64,000 nucleotides of DNA from Leptospiraceae bacterium (GTDB taxonomy: Bacteria; Spirochaetota; Leptospiria; Leptospirales; Leptospiraceae): contig JADJFV010000034.1 in assembly GCA_016708435.1 (NCBI GenBank), positions 434,001 through 498,000 of the forward strand, written 5' to 3'. The position numbers were made by a program, and so were the translations under genes. Positions 62,038-64,000 of the stretch are shown here, piece after piece. How positions within the stretch are numbered: position 1 is the first letter of the stretch; every line of letters begins with the position of its first letter. The notes under the pieces are model-generated. The model had not been told where the DNA came from and did not search any database. It saw nothing but the letters and a program-made list of their open reading frames with translations.

Positions 62038-63852
62038 TTACTTACTAACTCTCTTTCTTAAAGTTCCGTCTAGGACTTTTTTGCGAAGTCTTAGAGATGC
62101 GGGGGTAACTTCGAGTAGCTCATCGTCATCTAAGAATTCGATGGATTGCTCAAGAGTTAATTTGCGCGGAGGAACTAAACGAATTGCTTCATCGGTTCCA
62201 CTTGCACGAACGTTTGTTAGTTTCTTTCCTTTGCATGGATTTACTTCTAGATCGTTTTCTCTTTGATGTTCTCCGATGATCATTCCCGGATAAACAGAAA
62301 CGACTGGATCAACAAAAAGTGCACCGCGCTCTTGAATCTTCCAGAGCGAATAAGCAGTAGTATCCCCTGAGTCCATAGAAATAAGGGCACCATTCTTACG
62401 ACCTGGAATTTCTCCTTTAAAAGGACCATAATTTAAAAAGCGAGAGGTAGATACGCCTTCGCCTCTTGTTTCAGAAATAAAATATCCTCTAAATCCAATC
62501 ATTCCACGAGTAGGAATTATGTATTCAATACGAGTGATTCCGGATTCGTGCGCATCCATATGAGTCATTTCGCCTTTACGACGATTGAGTTCGGAAATAA
62601 TTTGACCGGTAAATCTTTCCGGCATATCCATAACTAATGTTTCATAAGGCTCAAGCTTTGATCCGTCTTCAGCGGTTCTATAAATAACTTCCGGTTTAGA
62701 AACTTGTAATTCATACCCTTCTCGGCGCATATTTTCAATTAAAATGGAAAGGTGTAATTCCCCTCTTCCTAAAATTTTAAAACGGTCTTTGTCATCTGTT
62801 TCTTCCAAGCGCATAGCAACGTTTACCTGCAATTCTCTATCTAGACGTTCGCGGATATTGCGGGTAGTCACGAGTTTGCCCTCTTTTCCAACGAAAGGAG
62901 AATTGTTTACCATAAAGAACATAGAAACAGTTGGCTCATCGACTGATATCGGAGGAAGTGGAAATGGTTGATTCAAATCACAAACAGTATCCCCGATAAA
63001 TAAATCTGTTATACCGGCTAACGCAATTATATCTCCTGCTTCCGCAGAATCAATTTCATGTCGTTTTAAGCCTTCAAATCCATAGAGTTTAGAAATTTTA
63101 TAATTTGCTTGTTTTGCGTCTTTCATAGTTACAAGAGTAATATCTTGTCCCTTACGAATCGTTCCCTGGTAAATCTTTCCAATCGCAATACGACCAACGT
63201 ATTCGCTATAGTCTAGACTTGTTACTTGGAATTGAAGAGGAGCTTTTACGTCTCCAGTAGAAAGTGGAACATGCTTTATAACCATGTCTAAGAGTGGCTC
63301 TAGATTTTTTCCAGGAGCTTCTTCGATATGATTTACAGCCCAACCTAGCTTTGCAGAAGCAAATATAATTGGAAAATCCATTTGTTCATCTGTAGCACCT
63401 AAATCATGGAATAAATCAAATACCATATCTACAACTTTGCTTGGTCTTGCACCATCACGGTCAACTTTGTTCACAACTAAAATTGGTTTATGACCTAATT
63501 GGAGGGCTTTGTTTAGAACAAAACGAGTTTGTGGCATCGGTCCGTCAAATGCATCTACTAAAAGCAAGGAGCAATTTGCCATATTCAATACGCGCTCTAC
63601 TTCACCACCGAAATCAGAGTGACCTGGAGTGTCTACGATATTGATTCTTGTGCCTTTGTATTGAACTGCTGTATTTTTCGCTAAAATTGTGATTCCACGC
63701 TCTTGCTCTAAATCATTAGAGTCCATCATACGTTCGCGATTTTCTTTTGATGTGATAGCACCTGTCTCTTTTAAAATCCCATCTAGTAAAGTAGTCTTAC
63801 CATGGTCGACGTGTGCGATGATACAAATATTTCTTATTTCCATGACTACCAT
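62038..63852 (-). CDS. typA: Ribosome-associated GTPase TypA/BipA
   Basis: 604-residue translational GTPase. G1 AHVDHGKTT (about 14-22), switch II DTPGHSDFGGEVER, G4 NKVDR, then domain 2, an EF-G-like V domain, and the BipA C-terminal domain ending KVLDGTLRKRV. BipA helps ribosome assembly and stress responses. ATG 63852 gives a short MVV leader; Met4 (63843) MEIRNICIIAHVDHG fits the family better. Divergent from rplU, with about 100 bp between. Confidence 0.95.
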   Translation of the reverse strand: MVVMEIRNICIIAHVDHGKTTLLDGILKETGAITSKENRERMMDSNDLEQERGITILAKNTAVQYKGTRINIVDTPGHSDFGGEVERVLNMANCSLLLVDAFDGPMPQTRFVLNKALQLGHKPILVVNKVDRDGARPSKVVDMVFDLFHDLGATDEQMDFPIIFASAKLGWAVNHIEEAPGKNLEPLLDMVIKHVPLSTGDVKAPLQFQVTSLDYSEYVGRIAIGKIYQGTIRKGQDITLVTMKDAKQANYKISKLYGFEGLKRHEIDSAEAGDIIALAGITDLFIGDTVCDLNQPFPLPPISVDEPTVSMFFMVNNSPFVGKEGKLVTTRNIRERLDRELQVNVAMRLEETDDKDRFKILGRGELHLSILIENMRREGYELQVSKPEVIYRTAEDGSKLEPYETLVMDMPERFTGQIISELNRRKGEMTHMDAHESGITRIEYIIPTRGMIGFRGYFISETRGEGVSTSRFLNYGPFKGEIPGRKNGALISMDSGDTTAYSLWKIQERGALFVDPVVSVYPGMIIGEHQRENDLEVNPCKGKKLTNVRASGTDEAIRLVPPRKLTLEQSIEFLDDDELLEVTPASLRLRKKVLDGTLRKRVSK

Positions 63853-63948
63853 AAATTTCGAGAAAGGTTTGCTGTCGATACATTTCGTCTTGACTCCTAG
63901 CTAGGATGTTAAAATGTGGAATTTACTACTAATTAAATGGATAAATTT

Positions 63949-64000
63949 ATGTACGCAGTTATTTCACTCAGTAACCAACAATACAAAGTTCAAAAAGACC
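63949..64000 (+). CDS. rplU: 50S ribosomal protein L21, N-terminal fragment
   Basis: The frame MYAVISLSNQQYKVQKD at the window edge matches the L21 start (MYAIIEIGGKQYKV). The gene runs off the window. An in-frame ATG at 63937 would add MDKF. It is expected to lead an rplU-rpmA-obgE cluster, which is outside this window. Confidence 0.85.
   Translation, partial: MYAVISLSNQQYKVQKD

Noticed and set aside
63890..63915. rplU promoter (TTGACT and TAAAAT)
   Set aside because: The spacing is only 14 bp, too short for a confident sigma-70 promoter.

Overview
This 64 kb window is AT-rich, densely coded and reads as a chromosomal segment of a Gram-negative, flagellated, lipoprotein-rich bacterium. The best fit is a Leptospira-like spirochaete (Leptospiraceae or a close environmental relative). 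This placement is inferred from the mix of genes: LPS genes (Kdo transferase, LptF), a FliM/FliY-type motor-switch locus beside a chemoreceptor, a SpoIIE-type phosphatase with a HAMP domain, PAS-rich cytosolic histidine kinases and many secreted proteins of unknown function. No 16S rRNA gene is present to confirm it.

Layout. 1-6.5 kb: the 3' part of a frameshifted glycerol-3-phosphate dehydrogenase, a five-haem cytochrome c lipoprotein, a large membrane SpoIIE phosphatase whose TPR tail is split off by a frameshift, and a secreted orphan. 6.8-13.5 kb: NHL-repeat lipoprotein, recN, lysA, an aldehyde dehydrogenase and a stand-alone Lon N-domain protein, then an anomalous poly-G tract. 13.9-19.4 kb: signalling (XRE regulator, multi-PAS kinase, STAS protein, tRNA-Leu(UAG), receiver/PAS histidine kinase). 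19.4-23.9 kb: an uncharacterised four-gene operon (zinc ribbon, nucleotidyltransferase, metallophosphoesterase, orphan) and membrane proteins. 24-32.3 kb: lptF, then a coupled operon waaA-jetA-jetB-jetC, an MksFEB/Wadjet-type condensin without the JetD nuclease next to it. 32.5-37.1 kb: a copper chaperone and exported proteins, a SAM methyltransferase, asnS. 37.1-45.3 kb: a compact six-gene minus-strand operon with a MoxR-type AAA+ ATPase, an HExxH-plus-vWA protein, a vWA-plus-CsgG-like lipoprotein, a PaaK-like adenylate-forming enzyme and two orphans. 45.3-50.4 kb: an RNA methyltransferase, a glycosyltransferase, a Lys/Gly-rich exported protein and an M16 peptidase pair. 50.4-55.6 kb: a FliM-like protein without a recognisable SpoA domain, a FliY-like protein with two SpoA modules and a FliG-like tail, and a chemoreceptor. 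56-64 kb: exported and TPR proteins, nadR, an HMG-CoA lyase-like gene, a TIGR02757 gene, a membrane orphan, typA and the first codons of rplU.

Two features cut across the window. First, four genes (glpD, the SpoIIE phosphatase, a YwaF/TIGR02206 membrane protein and the FliY-FliG gene) are broken by five single-base indels, all in or beside short A or T runs. This looks more like sequence error than decay. Second, several families of short palindromic intergenic repeats recur: a 29-bp CCACAGAG-type arm, an 81-93-bp element with terminal inverted repeats, an ACCGATGAACACCGA-type palindrome and a 180-bp nested ACCACGAAGG-type palindrome. One of these supplies the C-terminal codons of a protein.

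The most interesting systems are the MoxR/vWA/PaaK-like operon, the rearranged motor-switch locus and the JetD-less condensin coupled to waaA.
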